64,000 nt of DNA from an uncultured Porphyromonas sp. (GCF_938023125.1 NZ_CALHDW010000012.1:1-64000); one strand, 5' to 3'. Shown: positions 43,579-52,546, counted from the first letter of the stretch. Made by a program: numbers and translations. Notes: generated by a model not told the origin, from the letters alone.

Positions 43579-43785
43579 CCGCGCTGATTATTATCGAAAG
43601 ATAAAGAAGCTCCAATAATGGCAAGGTGCTGAGCGAGTCTCTGCCTTGGTACTACCCGAGGAGAGGACCCTGTCCAAGCCCTCTAATTAACGAGGTAGTG
43701 GGTGACAATGGTAGTGGCTATAAACCGCATAGTATCGAACCGGAAGAGGAGTAGTAAGTAACACAATTGTAAGTAAAAAGAAGAA
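43579..43785 (+). promoter_or_regulatory. Long 5' leader of rplM
   Basis: About 200 nt separate the -7 element from the rplM ATG. The leader contains short self-complementary segments (for example around 43640-43690) and no reading frame with a good start. Ribosomal protein operons are often autoregulated through such leaders; here this is inferred from length and position only. Confidence 0.35.
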
Positions 43786-44241
43786 ATGAACTCTGTAAGT
43801 TACCAGACAGTATCGGTGAACAAGGCAACTGCATCCAAAGAATGGGTGATTGTGGACGCCGATGGTCAGAGCTTGGGTCGTTTGTGCTCTAAAGTAGCGA
43901 AGCTTCTTCGTGGCAAGTACAAACCCAGCTTCACTCCACATGTAGATTGTGGTGACAATGTTATTATCATCAATGCCGAAAAGGTTGTGCTCACGGGCAA
44001 AAAGTGGGAAGATCGCGTCTATCTTAAGTTTAGTGGATACCCCGGTGGTCAGCGCGAGTTTAGCCCTCGTGATCTCCAAAAGAAGGGGTCTGATCGTCTC
44101 TTCCGCAAGGTAGTAAAGGGTATGCTCCCCAAGAATAAGTTGGGTGATAAGCTCCTCAACAATCTCTACGTGTACGAAGGTAGTGAGCATGCTCATACCG
44201 CTCAGCAGCCTCGTACTATTGACATCAACACTCTTAAATAA
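43786..44241 (+). CDS. rplM: 50S ribosomal protein L13
   Basis: This 151-residue L13 protein contains the family core: WVIVDADGQSLGRLCSKVAKLLRGK near the N-terminus, NVIIINAEKVVLTGKKW, YPGGQREFSPRDLQKK and VKGMLPKNKLG. It assembles early into the 50S subunit. rpsI follows after 8 bp, as in most bacteria. Confidence 0.97.
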   Translation: MNSVSYQTVSVNKATASKEWVIVDADGQSLGRLCSKVAKLLRGKYKPSFTPHVDCGDNVIIINAEKVVLTGKKWEDRVYLKFSGYPGGQREFSPRDLQKKGSDRLFRKVVKGMLPKNKLGDKLLNNLYVYEGSEHAHTAQQPRTIDINTLK

Positions 44242-44249
44242 CCTCTCGG

Positions 44250-44639
44250 ATGATGGAACAGATTAATGCAATAGGCCGTCGCAAGTGTGCCGTAGCACGT
44301 GTATATGTAACCGAAGGCACAGGCAAGATTGTAATCAATAAGAAGGATCTTGCTGATTACTTCCCCTCTAGCATTTTGCAGTTTGTAGTGCGTCAGCCAC
44401 TCAACAAGCTCGAAGTGGCTGAGAAGTATGATATTAAGGTAAATCTCCGTGGTGGAGGTTTTAAGGGCCAGAGCGAAGCAGCTCGCCTAGCTATCACACG
44501 TGCTCTTATTAAGATCAACCCCGAAGACAAGGCTACGCTCCGCGCTGCAGGTTTCGTAACTCGAGATCCTCGCGTTGTTGAACGTAAGAAGCCGGGGCGT
44601 CCCAAGGCTCGTAAGAGATTCCAATTCAGCAAGCGTTAA
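44250..44639 (+). CDS. rpsI: 30S ribosomal protein S9
   Basis: This 129-residue S9 protein (128 if the second ATG at 44253 is used) carries the family pattern NAIGRRKCAVARVYVTEGTG, LRGGGFKGQSEAARLAITRAL and the basic C-terminal tail ending KARKRFQFSKR that reaches the P site of the ribosome. It is in the usual L13-S9 pair. Confidence 0.97.
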   Translation: MMEQINAIGRRKCAVARVYVTEGTGKIVINKKDLADYFPSSILQFVVRQPLNKLEVAEKYDIKVNLRGGGFKGQSEAARLAITRALIKINPEDKATLRAAGFVTRDPRVVERKKPGRPKARKRFQFSKR

Positions 44640-44877
44640 TCTTCGCCTCTTTCTTCCCTATTGCTCACTATTACAGAGGAACAAAGACTATCCTCTTTGG
44701 GCACGATAGATGGAAAGAATACAGATTACTCGCGTTTAGTATCTAAACTGCTTGGATGGCTCTTTTTCACCACCTCTTGTACATACATCCGGTGGGTACA
44801 AATGAGGGGTAGAACCCTACCAAGTGGTTGCAAAATCAATGGTTTAATCAATTAAGAACGTAAACGAAACAAACAAT
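44640..44877 (+). promoter_or_regulatory. Leader region of rpsB
   Basis: There are 238 bp between rpsI and rpsB without a gene. A hairpin (GGGT-AGA-ACCC, about 44808-44817) lies inside it. No terminator after rpsI and no exact TAnnTTTG are seen, so rpsB may be read through from rplM or may start within this leader. A 64-codon frame here lacks any conserved feature. Confidence 0.4.
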
Positions 44878-45747
44878 ATGGCATCGATCACATTCGAACA
44901 GCTACTCAAAGCCGGGGCACACTTTGGACACCAACCCCGCAAGTGGAATCCCGCTATGGCTCCCTATATCTTCATGGAACGTAATAACACCCATATTATC
45001 GACCTCCACAAGACAGTTGCTAAGATAGAGGAGTCTACCGAGATTATCCGCAATATGGCACGCAACGGCAAGAAGATCTTGTTCGTAGCCACCAAAAAAC
45101 AAGTAAAGGAACCCGTAGAAGAGCTCGCTAAGTCGGTAGGTATGCCCTACGTAGTAGAGCGCTGGCCGGGAGGTATGCTTACCAACTTCCCCACCATCCG
45201 CAAGGCCGTGAAGAAGATGGTGCAAATCGACAAGATGAAGGAAGATGGTACCTACAGCAACCTCTCAAAGCGCGAAAAACTCCAAGTTGAGCGTCAGCGC
45301 GCTAAGCTTGAGAAGACATTGGGTTCTATCCAAGATATGAACCGCTTGCCTTCGGCTCTCTTTGTTGTGGACATCACCAAAGAACACATTGCCGTACGCG
45401 AAGCTACTCGTTTGGGTATCCCTGTATTTGCTATCGTAGATACCAATGCAGATCCTAAGCTTGTGGATTATGTTATCCCTGCTAATGACGACTCGAGAGA
45501 GACTGTCGAGCTTATCATGGGTGCTATGTGTGGCGCCATCAGCGAAGGTCTTACTGAATATAAGTCTCAGAACGTAGAGGAAGAGGTAAAAGACGAAACA
45601 GCTGCAGAAGGAGCTCGCTCCGGACGTCGCACCCGTGCCGGTGCTCGCCGCGAACGCTCCAAGGAGACTTCAAAAGAGGCTCCCGAAGCTACTAACCTAG
45701 AAGCCGAAGCTCCTAGTGCAGAAGCTGAAACTCCTGCTGCTGAATAA
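44878..45747 (+). CDS. rpsB: 30S ribosomal protein S2
   Basis: This is a 289-residue S2 protein. The start MASITFEQLLKAGAHFGHQPRKWNPAMAPYIF is characteristic, and VERWPGGMLTNFPTIRKAVKK, DITKEHIAVREATRLGIPVFAIVDTNADP and YVIPANDDS follow. The body ends near residue 225; a 60-residue charged Glu/Ala/Arg tail follows, a common Bacteroidota extension. tsf is next after 38 bp. Confidence 0.97.
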   Translation: MASITFEQLLKAGAHFGHQPRKWNPAMAPYIFMERNNTHIIDLHKTVAKIEESTEIIRNMARNGKKILFVATKKQVKEPVEELAKSVGMPYVVERWPGGMLTNFPTIRKAVKKMVQIDKMKEDGTYSNLSKREKLQVERQRAKLEKTLGSIQDMNRLPSALFVVDITKEHIAVREATRLGIPVFAIVDTNADPKLVDYVIPANDDSRETVELIMGAMCGAISEGLTEYKSQNVEEEVKDETAAEGARSGRRTRAGARRERSKETSKEAPEATNLEAEAPSAEAETPAAE

Positions 45748-45785
45748 TAATTCTCTTTACAGAAAATATACTAGTAATAAAGCAA

Positions 45786-46610
45786 ATGGCTATTTCAATC
45801 CAAGATATTGCAAAGCTCCGCAAGATGAGTGGAGCAGGGCTTACGGACTGCAAGCACGCCCTCGAAGAAACGAATGGCGACTTCGACCAAGCTATGGAGA
45901 TTATCCGTGCTAAGGGTAAGGCTGTAGCTGCTAAGCGTTCTGATCGTGAAGCTACCGAAGGGTGTGTGCTCGCTGCTCACGCTGCCGGATTTGCAGCAAT
46001 CGTATCTCTCCAATGCGAAACCGACTTCGTAGCTAAGAACGAAGGGCATATCCAACTAACCAAGAATATACTCGATGTAGCAATGGCTAAGCAACCTGAG
46101 AACAAAGAGGCTCTCCTTGCTCTTACGCTTGCTGATGGTCGTACGGTGGCCGATCATATCACAGACCGCACCGGTACAACAGGTGAAAAGATGGAGCTCG
46201 GAGCTTACGAATTCGTAAAGGCTGAGCACACCATTTCTTACATTCACCCGGGTAATAAGCTTGCCGTTGTTGCTGCTTTCAACGAAGCTGTTGATCAGGA
46301 AATGGCTCGTATGACCGCTATGCAGATTGCTTCTATGAACCCTGTTGCCGTTCGCGAGGAAGAGGTACCCCAAGAAGTAGTAGAGCGTGAGCTCAAGATC
46401 GCTCGTGAGAAAGCCCTCGAAGAAGGCAAGAAGCCCGAGCTTATCGATCGTATTGCCCAAGGTGCTCTACAGAAGTACTACAAGGAAAACACCCTTCTAC
46501 GTCAGGCTTTCATTAGCGATGGCAAGATGGATGTGGATACTTATCTCAAGTCTGCAAGCAAGACACTCACAGTGGTTGCATTCCGCCGTGTGACGTTGAA
46601 CGCAGAGTAA
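45786..46610 (+). CDS. tsf: Elongation factor Ts
   Basis: This is a 274-residue guanine nucleotide exchange factor for EF-Tu. The N-terminal UBA-like domain has KLRKMSGAGLTDCKHALEETNGDFDQAMEIIR; the core has ALQCETDFVAKNE (seen as SLQCETDFVAKNEG) and IAQGALQKYYKENTLLRQAF. It is complete and in the usual rpsB-tsf pair, with a terminator downstream. Confidence 0.97.
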   Translation: MAISIQDIAKLRKMSGAGLTDCKHALEETNGDFDQAMEIIRAKGKAVAAKRSDREATEGCVLAAHAAGFAAIVSLQCETDFVAKNEGHIQLTKNILDVAMAKQPENKEALLALTLADGRTVADHITDRTGTTGEKMELGAYEFVKAEHTISYIHPGNKLAVVAAFNEAVDQEMARMTAMQIASMNPVAVREEEVPQEVVERELKIAREKALEEGKKPELIDRIAQGALQKYYKENTLLRQAFISDGKMDVDTYLKSASKTLTVVAFRRVTLNAE

Positions 46611-46690
46611 AATCCCTCCTCCTTTTCTCTCTCCCTTGTCCTTTTGGATAAAGGATGGTATCGGAGGAAGATAGGTGATATACAACTCGT

Positions 46691-46732
46691 AAAACCCACT
46701 CATCCTTATTCTTGGGATGGGTGGGTTTTCTG
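46691..46732 (+). terminator. Terminator of the rpsB-tsf transcript
   Basis: A 15-bp stem with one G-T pair (46691-46705 with 46715-46729) and a 9-nt loop; the stem's own 3' arm ends in TTTT. Confidence 0.85.
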
Positions 46733-46797
46733 TATCATCATCTCTCTTTTTCCTCGATCTAATGCCAGATCGTCAAAGATTTCTTCTTGTTTTTGCT

Positions 46798-46828
46798 ATT
46801 GTGAGAAATAAATAAATTACTATCTTTG
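46798..46828 (+). promoter_or_regulatory. Promoter of the lipoprotein gene at 46957
   Basis: ATTG (46798-46801), a 19-bp spacer and TATCTTTG (46821-46828) fit the Bacteroidota promoter except for the first -33 base. The leader is about 120 nt. Confidence 0.6.
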
Positions 46829-46956
46829 TGGTGTTGGATTCCCCATTACAAGGTGCATTGTTGGAGATGTTGCATCAGAGAAGCCCCAGAGAGGGGGCTC
46901 ATGGAGAATCCTAGTAGCACACAGAGAATGAATAATTTAGATATGTCTAACACTAA

Positions 46957-48054
46957 ATGAAATTGAAAATGAAAAAGTTTTTTGCAGCACTCGGTGCTTT
47001 GGCAATCGTAGGTATGGTTGCCGTAGGATGTCAGGGAAAGAACATCCCTGACAACAAGCCTACTGATGATGGGTCTATTACAGTAAAGCAGTCTGGTAAG
47101 GAAGTTACAGCTCTCACCCTTAATGTTGGTGACAAGGTAGAGATTACTACTAATGCAGCTTCTGCAGCAGATGGTGCTCTCGTTGTGGTTGCTAAGCCCT
47201 CTAATTTCACCGTAACAAGCTCTGACGCAAAGGTTGTAGCAGCTTCTAACACAGCTCTTGAAGCTAAGGCTACTGGTAATGCTAAAGTTACTTTTACTGC
47301 TGGTAAGGCTAAAGTGGAAGTTGCTGTTACTGTAGAAGATGGTGGCGAAAGAATCAAGAATGAAAACTACTATGGGATTGTATCTGAAGATGGTCAGAAA
47401 AAGGATATCTATATTCCTTCAACTCTTCCCTTCTCACAAATGAGTAAGTGGGAGCCCATCGTAAAGAAGGCAATGTCTGCAAATGGCTTGGATTGGGAAG
47501 TTTGGGATCTCAAAGAAGATGCTCAAAATGTTTTCGGTTTTAGAGCTCCAAAGGAATCTAAGCAACACTATTTTTCAGGGGTTCTATATACTCATTCTGG
47601 TGTTAAACTTCTCAATGTAAATGTTTTTTCAGGCTATGGATTGCTTTCTAAAAATCCAGCAGATGCCGATGAACTCATTACAAAGTTCAAAGATAGTGGT
47701 GTACTTAAGAAGTATGCTGAGATGTTTGGGAACTTCAAAGAAATTGACAAGCAGGAATGCACTGTTGAACCTAATTGGACAGATACAGACCTTAACTTTG
47801 GACAAGGTGCTAAGAAGTTTAAAGTAAAGAAGATGCATCAACTCTTTTTGGATCCTGCTAGAAACATCATCCTCCTATATCGTTGGGAAGTTGTGAAGGA
47901 TATGGCTCCCTATAATGCCAAATTTGCAGGTATTCCCGCAGTAAACGAAGAGCTATTCTTATTTGAAAATGCAGACGCTCAGAGCATGCTTAAGTCGCTT
48001 AAGATGGTAAATGGCGACTTCAGCTCAAATCACATCGCTATCTTTCGTAAGTAA
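46957..48054 (+). CDS. Lipoprotein with Ig-like (BIG2-type) N-terminal domain
   Basis: This is a 365-residue lipoprotein. The signal peptide ends in a lipobox (AVGC, Cys25). Residues about 40-127 are a Thr/Val/Ala-rich beta-sandwich (LTLNVGDKVEITTNA, then NAKVTFTAGKAKVEVAVTVE) that looks like a bacterial Ig-like BIG2 domain. Residues 135-365 form a soluble C-terminal domain I do not recognise. The gene is flanked by two terminators and has its own promoter, so it is a single-gene transcript. A second ATG at 46969 would give a shorter signal peptide. GCT, AAG and GTT codons are common, which fits high expression. Confidence 0.75.
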   Translation: MKLKMKKFFAALGALAIVGMVAVGCQGKNIPDNKPTDDGSITVKQSGKEVTALTLNVGDKVEITTNAASAADGALVVVAKPSNFTVTSSDAKVVAASNTALEAKATGNAKVTFTAGKAKVEVAVTVEDGGERIKNENYYGIVSEDGQKKDIYIPSTLPFSQMSKWEPIVKKAMSANGLDWEVWDLKEDAQNVFGFRAPKESKQHYFSGVLYTHSGVKLLNVNVFSGYGLLSKNPADADELITKFKDSGVLKKYAEMFGNFKEIDKQECTVEPNWTDTDLNFGQGAKKFKVKKMHQLFLDPARNIILLYRWEVVKDMAPYNAKFAGIPAVNEELFLFENADAQSMLKSLKMVNGDFSSNHIAIFRK

Positions 48055-48095
48055 GACTAGTATATAGAGGGAGTCTTTTCTCTCTCTAGTATCAC

Positions 48096-48149
48096 CCTCC
48101 CATGTGGTATCCTCTCTCGTCGAGGGGTGCGACATGGGAGGCTTTTTTT
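48096..48149 (+). terminator. Strong terminator of the lipoprotein gene
   Basis: A 10-bp outer stem (48096-48105 with 48132-48141), an inner CCTC/GAGG pair in the loop, and a run of seven T from 48143. Confidence 0.9.
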
Positions 48150-48181
48150 GTCCCCAGAGGTGCCATATAGTAGCTAATTTG

Positions 48182-48189
48182 TACCTTTG
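48182..48189 (+). promoter_or_regulatory. alaS: -7 element of the alaS gene
   Basis: TACCTTTG exactly, 40 bp before the ATG at 48229. No TTTG at the -33 position. Confidence 0.55.
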
Positions 48190-48228
48190 CACGCATAAGA
48201 AATAAAGAGAGAACCATATTATACAGAT

Positions 48229-50853
48229 ATGATGACTGCGAATGAGATACGTGCCGCTTTTGTGGCATTTTTTGCTGAGAAGCAACACCATATAGTACCC
48301 TCTGCCCCTATGGTGGTTAAGGGCGATCCTACCCTAATGTTTACCAATGCCGGGATGAATCAATTCAAAGATATAATCCTTGGGAATGTGGAGGCAAAGT
48401 ATCCGCGCGTTGCAGATGCTCAGAAGTGTCTTCGCGTGAGTGGTAAGCACAACGACCTCGAGGAGGTGGGGCACGATACCTATCATCATACTATGTTTGA
48501 GATGCTCGGTAACTGGTCTTTTGGCGATTACTTCAAAGAGGAGGCCATCTCGTGGGCATGGGAGTTCTTGCACGAGCGTTTGGGCATCCCTGCCGACCGC
48601 TTATATGCCACCATATTTGAGGGAGCCGAGAGCGATGGCTTAGAGAGGGACAACGAAGCCGCCTCCTATTGGGGCCGTTTCCTCCCCCAAGAACGGATTC
48701 TCGATGGTAGCAAAAAGGATAACTTCTGGGAGATGGGAGAGACGGGGCCGTGCGGACCTTGTAGCGAAATTCACATCGATTTGCGGAGCGACGAGGAGCG
48801 TATGCAGCAATCCGGTAGGGAGCTCGTAAATCGGGACCACCCCCAAGTAGTGGAGATTTGGAACCTTGTATTCATGCAATACAATCGCATGGCAGATGGT
48901 TCTCTATCTCTTCTCCCACACAAGGTAATTGATACCGGTATGGGCTTTGAGCGTCTTTGTATGGCCATGCAGGGGAAACGCTCCAACTACGATACCGACG
49001 TCTTTCAACCTTTGATTAGAGCCGTTGCCGAGCTCTCGGGTATTCCCTACGGGAAAGAGGAGAGTAGCGATGTTGCCATGCGAGTAGTGGCAGACCACGT
49101 GCGCACTATTGCGTTTGCAATTACAGATGGTCAGCTCCCCTCCAATGCTAAGGCCGGTTATGTGATTCGCCGTATTTTGCGTCGTGCTGTGCGCTATGGA
49201 TATACCTTCTTGGGACGTAGAGAAGCCTTTATGTATACTCTCCTGCCCACTCTTATTGAGTCTATGGGAGCAGCTTACCCCGAACTAATTGCTCAGAAAG
49301 ACCTGATTCAAAAAGTAATGAGAGAGGAGGAAGAGAGCTTCTTGCGTACACTGGAGGCCGGTATCAAACTCCTTGATAAGAAAATAGAAGAGTTGGGGAA
49401 TAAGGGACAACTCTCGGGGCACGATGCCTTTGTGCTATACGATACATTTGGCTTCCCTCTAGACTTGACGGAATTGATCTTGCGTGAGCATGGTATGACG
49501 CTCGACCAAAAGGGATTTGATCGTGAGATGGCAGAGCAAAAAGCTCGAGCACGAAGTGCCGCTCAACTTGAGACGGACGACTGGGTAACTCTTGCCGAGG
49601 GCGAAACTCTCTTTGTTGGGTATGATCAAACGGAGGCAGACTGCTCTATACTTCGCTATCGCCACGTAAAACAAAAGAATAAAGACTTCTATCAAGTGGT
49701 GCTCTCTGTTACTCCCTTCTATGCCGAGATGGGGGGGCAGGTAGGAGACTCCGGCTATCTTATAGACGAGGATGGCGTGCGTTATGCCATCGTGGATACC
49801 AAACGTGAGAATAACCTGCCCGTGCACCTTATGACCAAGCTCCCCAATGATCCGGAACAGACCTTCCGTGCCGAGATCAATCAGGAGCGTCGGCGCATGG
49901 CAGAGGCCAACCACACAGCAACACACCTCTTGCATCAGGCCCTTCGCACGGTACTTGGGGAGCATGTAGAGCAAAAGGGATCTTTTGTAAGTCCGGAAGT
50001 ATTGCGCTTCGACTTCTCACACTACAATAAACTCACTCCCGAGGAGATTCGCCAAGTAGAGGAGCTTGTAACCCAAGCTGTACGTGCCGATTACCCCAGA
50101 GAAGAGCATCGTAATATCCCTATTGCCCAGGCTCGTGCCATGGGGGCAATGGCTCTCTTTGGCGAGAAATATGGCGAAGAAGTGCGCGTGATGAAGTATG
50201 GCACCTCTATCGAATTATGTGGGGGAACTCACCTCCCCTCTACGGGTATGATCGGCGCCTTCCGCATCGTATCCGAGAGTTCGATTGCTGCCGGAGTACG
50301 TCGTATCGAAGCCGTTACCGCAACTAATGCAGAGGCTTTCCTCTACAAACAAGAGGATACGCTCAGGGAAATAAAGGCTCTTCTCAACAACACGCCGGAT
50401 GTAGTAAAGGCTTTGCAGAAGCTGCTCAGCGAAGAGAGTGCCCTCAAAGCCGAACTCGACACTCTGCAACGTGCCCATGCCACAAGGCTCAAAAAGGAAC
50501 TTTTGGCATCTAGAGTTGAGCGTTCGGGCTATCGTTTGTTTGTACTGCAAGGAGAAGAAAAGGCCGATATAATCAAGGATATAGCCTTCCAGTTGCGAGG
50601 CGAATTGCAAGAGCCTTTCGTCTTTGTGGCAGCAACAACAGAGGGCGCAAGAGGCCTTCTCACGATCATGCTGAGCGAAGAGGCGGTTGCTTCGGGGCTC
50701 CATGCCGGTAATATGGTAAAAGAGGCTGCCCGCCTGATCCAAGGTGGCGGCGGTGGACAACCCCACTTTGCTACAGCCGGAGGGAAAGACGGCAATGGCC
50801 TCCCCAAGGCTCTCGAGCAGATCCTCTCTCAGATAGATGTACACGCTAGATAG
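48229..50853 (+). CDS. alaS: Alanyl-tRNA synthetase
   Basis: This 874-residue class II synthetase attaches alanine to tRNA-Ala and clears mischarged serine and glycine. Catalytic domain signatures are PTLMFTNAGMNQFKD (motif 1), ETGPCGPCSEIH (motif 2 region) and TGMGFERL (motif 3). The editing domain carries HTATHLLH (HxxxH) and CGGTHLPSTG (CxxxH), complete. The C-terminal C-Ala domain ends with GGGGGQPHFATAGGK. A tandem ATG at 48229/48232 leaves the exact start open. Confidence 0.97.
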   Translation: MMTANEIRAAFVAFFAEKQHHIVPSAPMVVKGDPTLMFTNAGMNQFKDIILGNVEAKYPRVADAQKCLRVSGKHNDLEEVGHDTYHHTMFEMLGNWSFGDYFKEEAISWAWEFLHERLGIPADRLYATIFEGAESDGLERDNEAASYWGRFLPQERILDGSKKDNFWEMGETGPCGPCSEIHIDLRSDEERMQQSGRELVNRDHPQVVEIWNLVFMQYNRMADGSLSLLPHKVIDTGMGFERLCMAMQGKRSNYDTDVFQPLIRAVAELSGIPYGKEESSDVAMRVVADHVRTIAFAITDGQLPSNAKAGYVIRRILRRAVRYGYTFLGRREAFMYTLLPTLIESMGAAYPELIAQKDLIQKVMREEEESFLRTLEAGIKLLDKKIEELGNKGQLSGHDAFVLYDTFGFPLDLTELILREHGMTLDQKGFDREMAEQKARARSAAQLETDDWVTLAEGETLFVGYDQTEADCSILRYRHVKQKNKDFYQVVLSVTPFYAEMGGQVGDSGYLIDEDGVRYAIVDTKRENNLPVHLMTKLPNDPEQTFRAEINQERRRMAEANHTATHLLHQALRTVLGEHVEQKGSFVSPEVLRFDFSHYNKLTPEEIRQVEELVTQAVRADYPREEHRNIPIAQARAMGAMALFGEKYGEEVRVMKYGTSIELCGGTHLPSTGMIGAFRIVSESSIAAGVRRIEAVTATNAEAFLYKQEDTLREIKALLNNTPDVVKALQKLLSEESALKAELDTLQRAHATRLKKELLASRVERSGYRLFVLQGEEKADIIKDIAFQLRGELQEPFVFVAATTEGARGLLTIMLSEEAVASGLHAGNMVKEAARLIQGGGGGQPHFATAGGKDGNGLPKALEQILSQIDVHAR

Positions 50854-50856
50854 GCC

Positions 50857-51939
50857 ATGTCGTTAGCCTCCTCACCCTCTTATATTGCCCTAGATGTACT
50901 CAAGGAAAGATGGCTCCCTTTCTATGGAAAGGGGGCTTTCGACCACTGTCTTGCAATTGTAGACGAACAGGTGGCAGCAAAGGCTGCTCCGCGTCTTGCT
51001 CCTCTATGGAGTTGTATAGACCCCGCAGATCGTCTTATTATCCCCGGGGGAGAAGAGGTAAAATCCCTCTCCCATGTAGGAGAAACCATTGACTGGCTTC
51101 TTACTCGCTCGGCTACCCGTTCCACCCTATTGGTCGCTGTGGGAGGAGGGGCCTTGCTCGACTTTGTCGGATTCGTTGCCTCTATATATAAGAGGGGTAT
51201 ACCTTGCGTTTACGTTCCTACCACTCTTATGGCCATGATTGATGCTTCTGTCGGAGGAAAAACGGCGGTCGATTATGCTGGAGTGAAGAATCTGCTAGGT
51301 GCATTCTCTCTCCCTCGTGCTGTGATGATAGATCCCCAATTCCTATCCACACTACCACAAGAGGAGATTCTCTCGGGCTACTGGGAGCTAGTGAAGTATG
51401 GGCTACTCTCTTCGGGGAATCTATGGCAAGAGATCAAAGCATTTGATCCTTGGGGTAGCATCGACTCTTGGCTCCCCTTTATAAATAGGAGCGTAGCCAT
51501 CAAAGAGCAATTTGTAGAAGCCGATTTTACCGATAAGGGCCTGCGCCAATGGTTAAACCTCGGGCATACCATAGGACATGGGGTAGAGGGACTATCCCAT
51601 ATACGAGCTCAAGAAGGGTCGAGTAGGGTATTACGTCATGGCGAGGCTGTGGCGATTGGGCTGCTATGCGAGCTTTATCTCTCACATATCTTGCTAGGGG
51701 CCGAAAAAAGTTATCTCACAGATCTTATCTCCCTTATGCGAGAGTCCTTTTCTCCCTATACTTTTTCTTGTAAGCACTATCCTACGATCCTATCACTCCT
51801 TCATCAGGATAAAAAAAATGAGGATGATACGGTTTCTATAATTGCCTTTAAGTCTCTGGGACAGATGGAGAAAGTCTCTTGTACGGACGACTTGCTCAAA
51901 GAATCTCTCGATTTTTATCGAGAAATGTTTGGTCAGTAA
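50857..51939 (+). CDS. aroB: 3-dehydroquinate synthase
   Basis: This 360-residue NAD+- and metal-dependent shikimate-pathway enzyme converts DAHP to 3-dehydroquinate. Motifs: PGGEEVKSLS, VGGGALLDFVGFVASIYKRG, VPTTLMAMIDASVGGKTAVDY and NLGHTIGHGVEG with the metal-binding histidines. It follows alaS by 3 bp and is likely co-transcribed. Its stop codon lies within the spacer of the tRNA-Pro promoter. Confidence 0.95.
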   Translation: MSLASSPSYIALDVLKERWLPFYGKGAFDHCLAIVDEQVAAKAAPRLAPLWSCIDPADRLIIPGGEEVKSLSHVGETIDWLLTRSATRSTLLVAVGGGALLDFVGFVASIYKRGIPCVYVPTTLMAMIDASVGGKTAVDYAGVKNLLGAFSLPRAVMIDPQFLSTLPQEEILSGYWELVKYGLLSSGNLWQEIKAFDPWGSIDSWLPFINRSVAIKEQFVEADFTDKGLRQWLNLGHTIGHGVEGLSHIRAQEGSSRVLRHGEAVAIGLLCELYLSHILLGAEKSYLTDLISLMRESFSPYTFSCKHYPTILSLLHQDKKNEDDTVSIIAFKSLGQMEKVSCTDDLLKESLDFYREMFGQ

Positions 51940-51959
51940 AAAAAAAGTATCTACCTTTG
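51928..51959 (+). promoter_or_regulatory. Promoter of tRNA-Pro
   Basis: TTTG (51928-51931), a 20-bp spacer with an A9 run (51938-51946) and TACCTTTG (51952-51959). It overlaps the last codons of aroB, so the tRNA can be expressed apart from alaS-aroB. Confidence 0.85.
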
Positions 51960-51970
51960 CAGCCGTTGTT

Positions 51971-52045
51971 CGGGATGTAGCTCAGTCCGGTTAGAGTACG
52001 CGTCTGGGGGGCGTGGGGTCGCTAGTTCGAATCTAGTCATCCCGA
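51971..52045 (+). tRNA. tRNA-Pro (GGG anticodon)
   Basis: This 75-nt sequence folds as a cloverleaf: acceptor CGGGATG with CATCCCG, D arm GCTC/GAGT, anticodon arm CGCGT/GCGTG with loop CTGGGGG (anticodon GGG), and T arm GCTAG/CTAGT with loop TTCGAAT. Discriminator A at 52045; the CCA end is not encoded. U33 and the T-loop sequence are normal. Confidence 0.92.
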
Positions 52046-52059
52046 CAAGAGTAGAAAGA

Positions 52060-52098
52060 AGCACTTTGCATAGTCTTGCAAGGTGCTTTTTCTTTTTC
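52060..52098 (+). terminator. Terminator after tRNA-Pro
   Basis: An 11-bp stem with one G-T pair (52060-52070 with 52077-52086/7), a short loop, and TTTTTCTTTTT. Confidence 0.85.
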
Positions 52099-52332
52099 TA
52101 AGAAAGGGCGATCTTGCGCTCCCTTTGGAGGAAGAACCCAAAAGAAGAAAGATACCGTTTTATCTGCCTATTAACCTCGTGGAGCGCATCGTAAAGGAGA
52201 GTTTAGCCGCACTTTCCATCCCTTCCTTGCCCAAGTGCCCTATCCCTTTGTGCTGAGGGCGTTCTTTATCTCTTATTCTATAGCTTTTTGGTGGCTGGCC
52301 GGAAGCTTTTTGATAAAGATCTCTTTAACCCT

Positions 52333-52363
52333 CTTGCCTATTAGGGGATTATTGTTATTTTTG
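52333..52363 (+). promoter_or_regulatory. Promoter of the two-component operon
   Basis: CTTG (52333-52336), a 19-bp spacer and TATTTTTG (52356-52363). It implies a leader of about 175 nt before the kinase gene. Confidence 0.55.
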
Positions 52364-52546
52364 TATCTGTAAGATGATGCGAGTAGGTATTAATAGAAAG
52401 CTAATCGCCGCGTTTGAGAGTATCCTCAAGTACCCAAATTCGCAGATTTCTCCCCGGGTGGGAGAGATTGCGTTGTTCTATTATAGAAGAGTTTTTCTCT
52501 TATGTATTCTGTTATATAAAGGAGAAAAAAGAGATGAAGAGCTTGT

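Larger units (their letters stand above)
43296..43785. other. Divergent intergenic region between cobalamin genes and rplM
   Basis: This 490-bp region contains a minus-strand -7 element (43353-43360), a dispersed repeat copy (43443-43522), a plus-strand -7 element (43571-43578) and a ~200-nt untranslated leader of rplM. A 77-codon minus-strand reading frame across the repeat and the rplM promoter is not credible. No RNA gene was recognised. Confidence 0.65.
52046..52546 (+). other. Intergenic region between tRNA-Pro and the histidine kinase
   Basis: There are 501 bp without a firm gene. It holds the tRNA terminator (52060-52098) and the kinase promoter (52333-52363). A frame at 52374-52571 (65 codons) starts just after the expected transcription start and overlaps the kinase start by 25 bp; nothing in it looks conserved. 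Two AGCTTTTTG segments lie near 52287-52313. Nothing else was recognised. Confidence 0.55.

Noticed and set aside
43687..44196. A 169-codon minus-strand reading frame opposite rplM
   Set aside because: It is fully antisense to the L13 gene and crosses its leader; no promoter or conserved sequence supports it.
44661..44855. A 64-codon plus-strand frame in the rpsB leader
   Set aside because: No recognisable features, and the region is better explained as untranslated leader.
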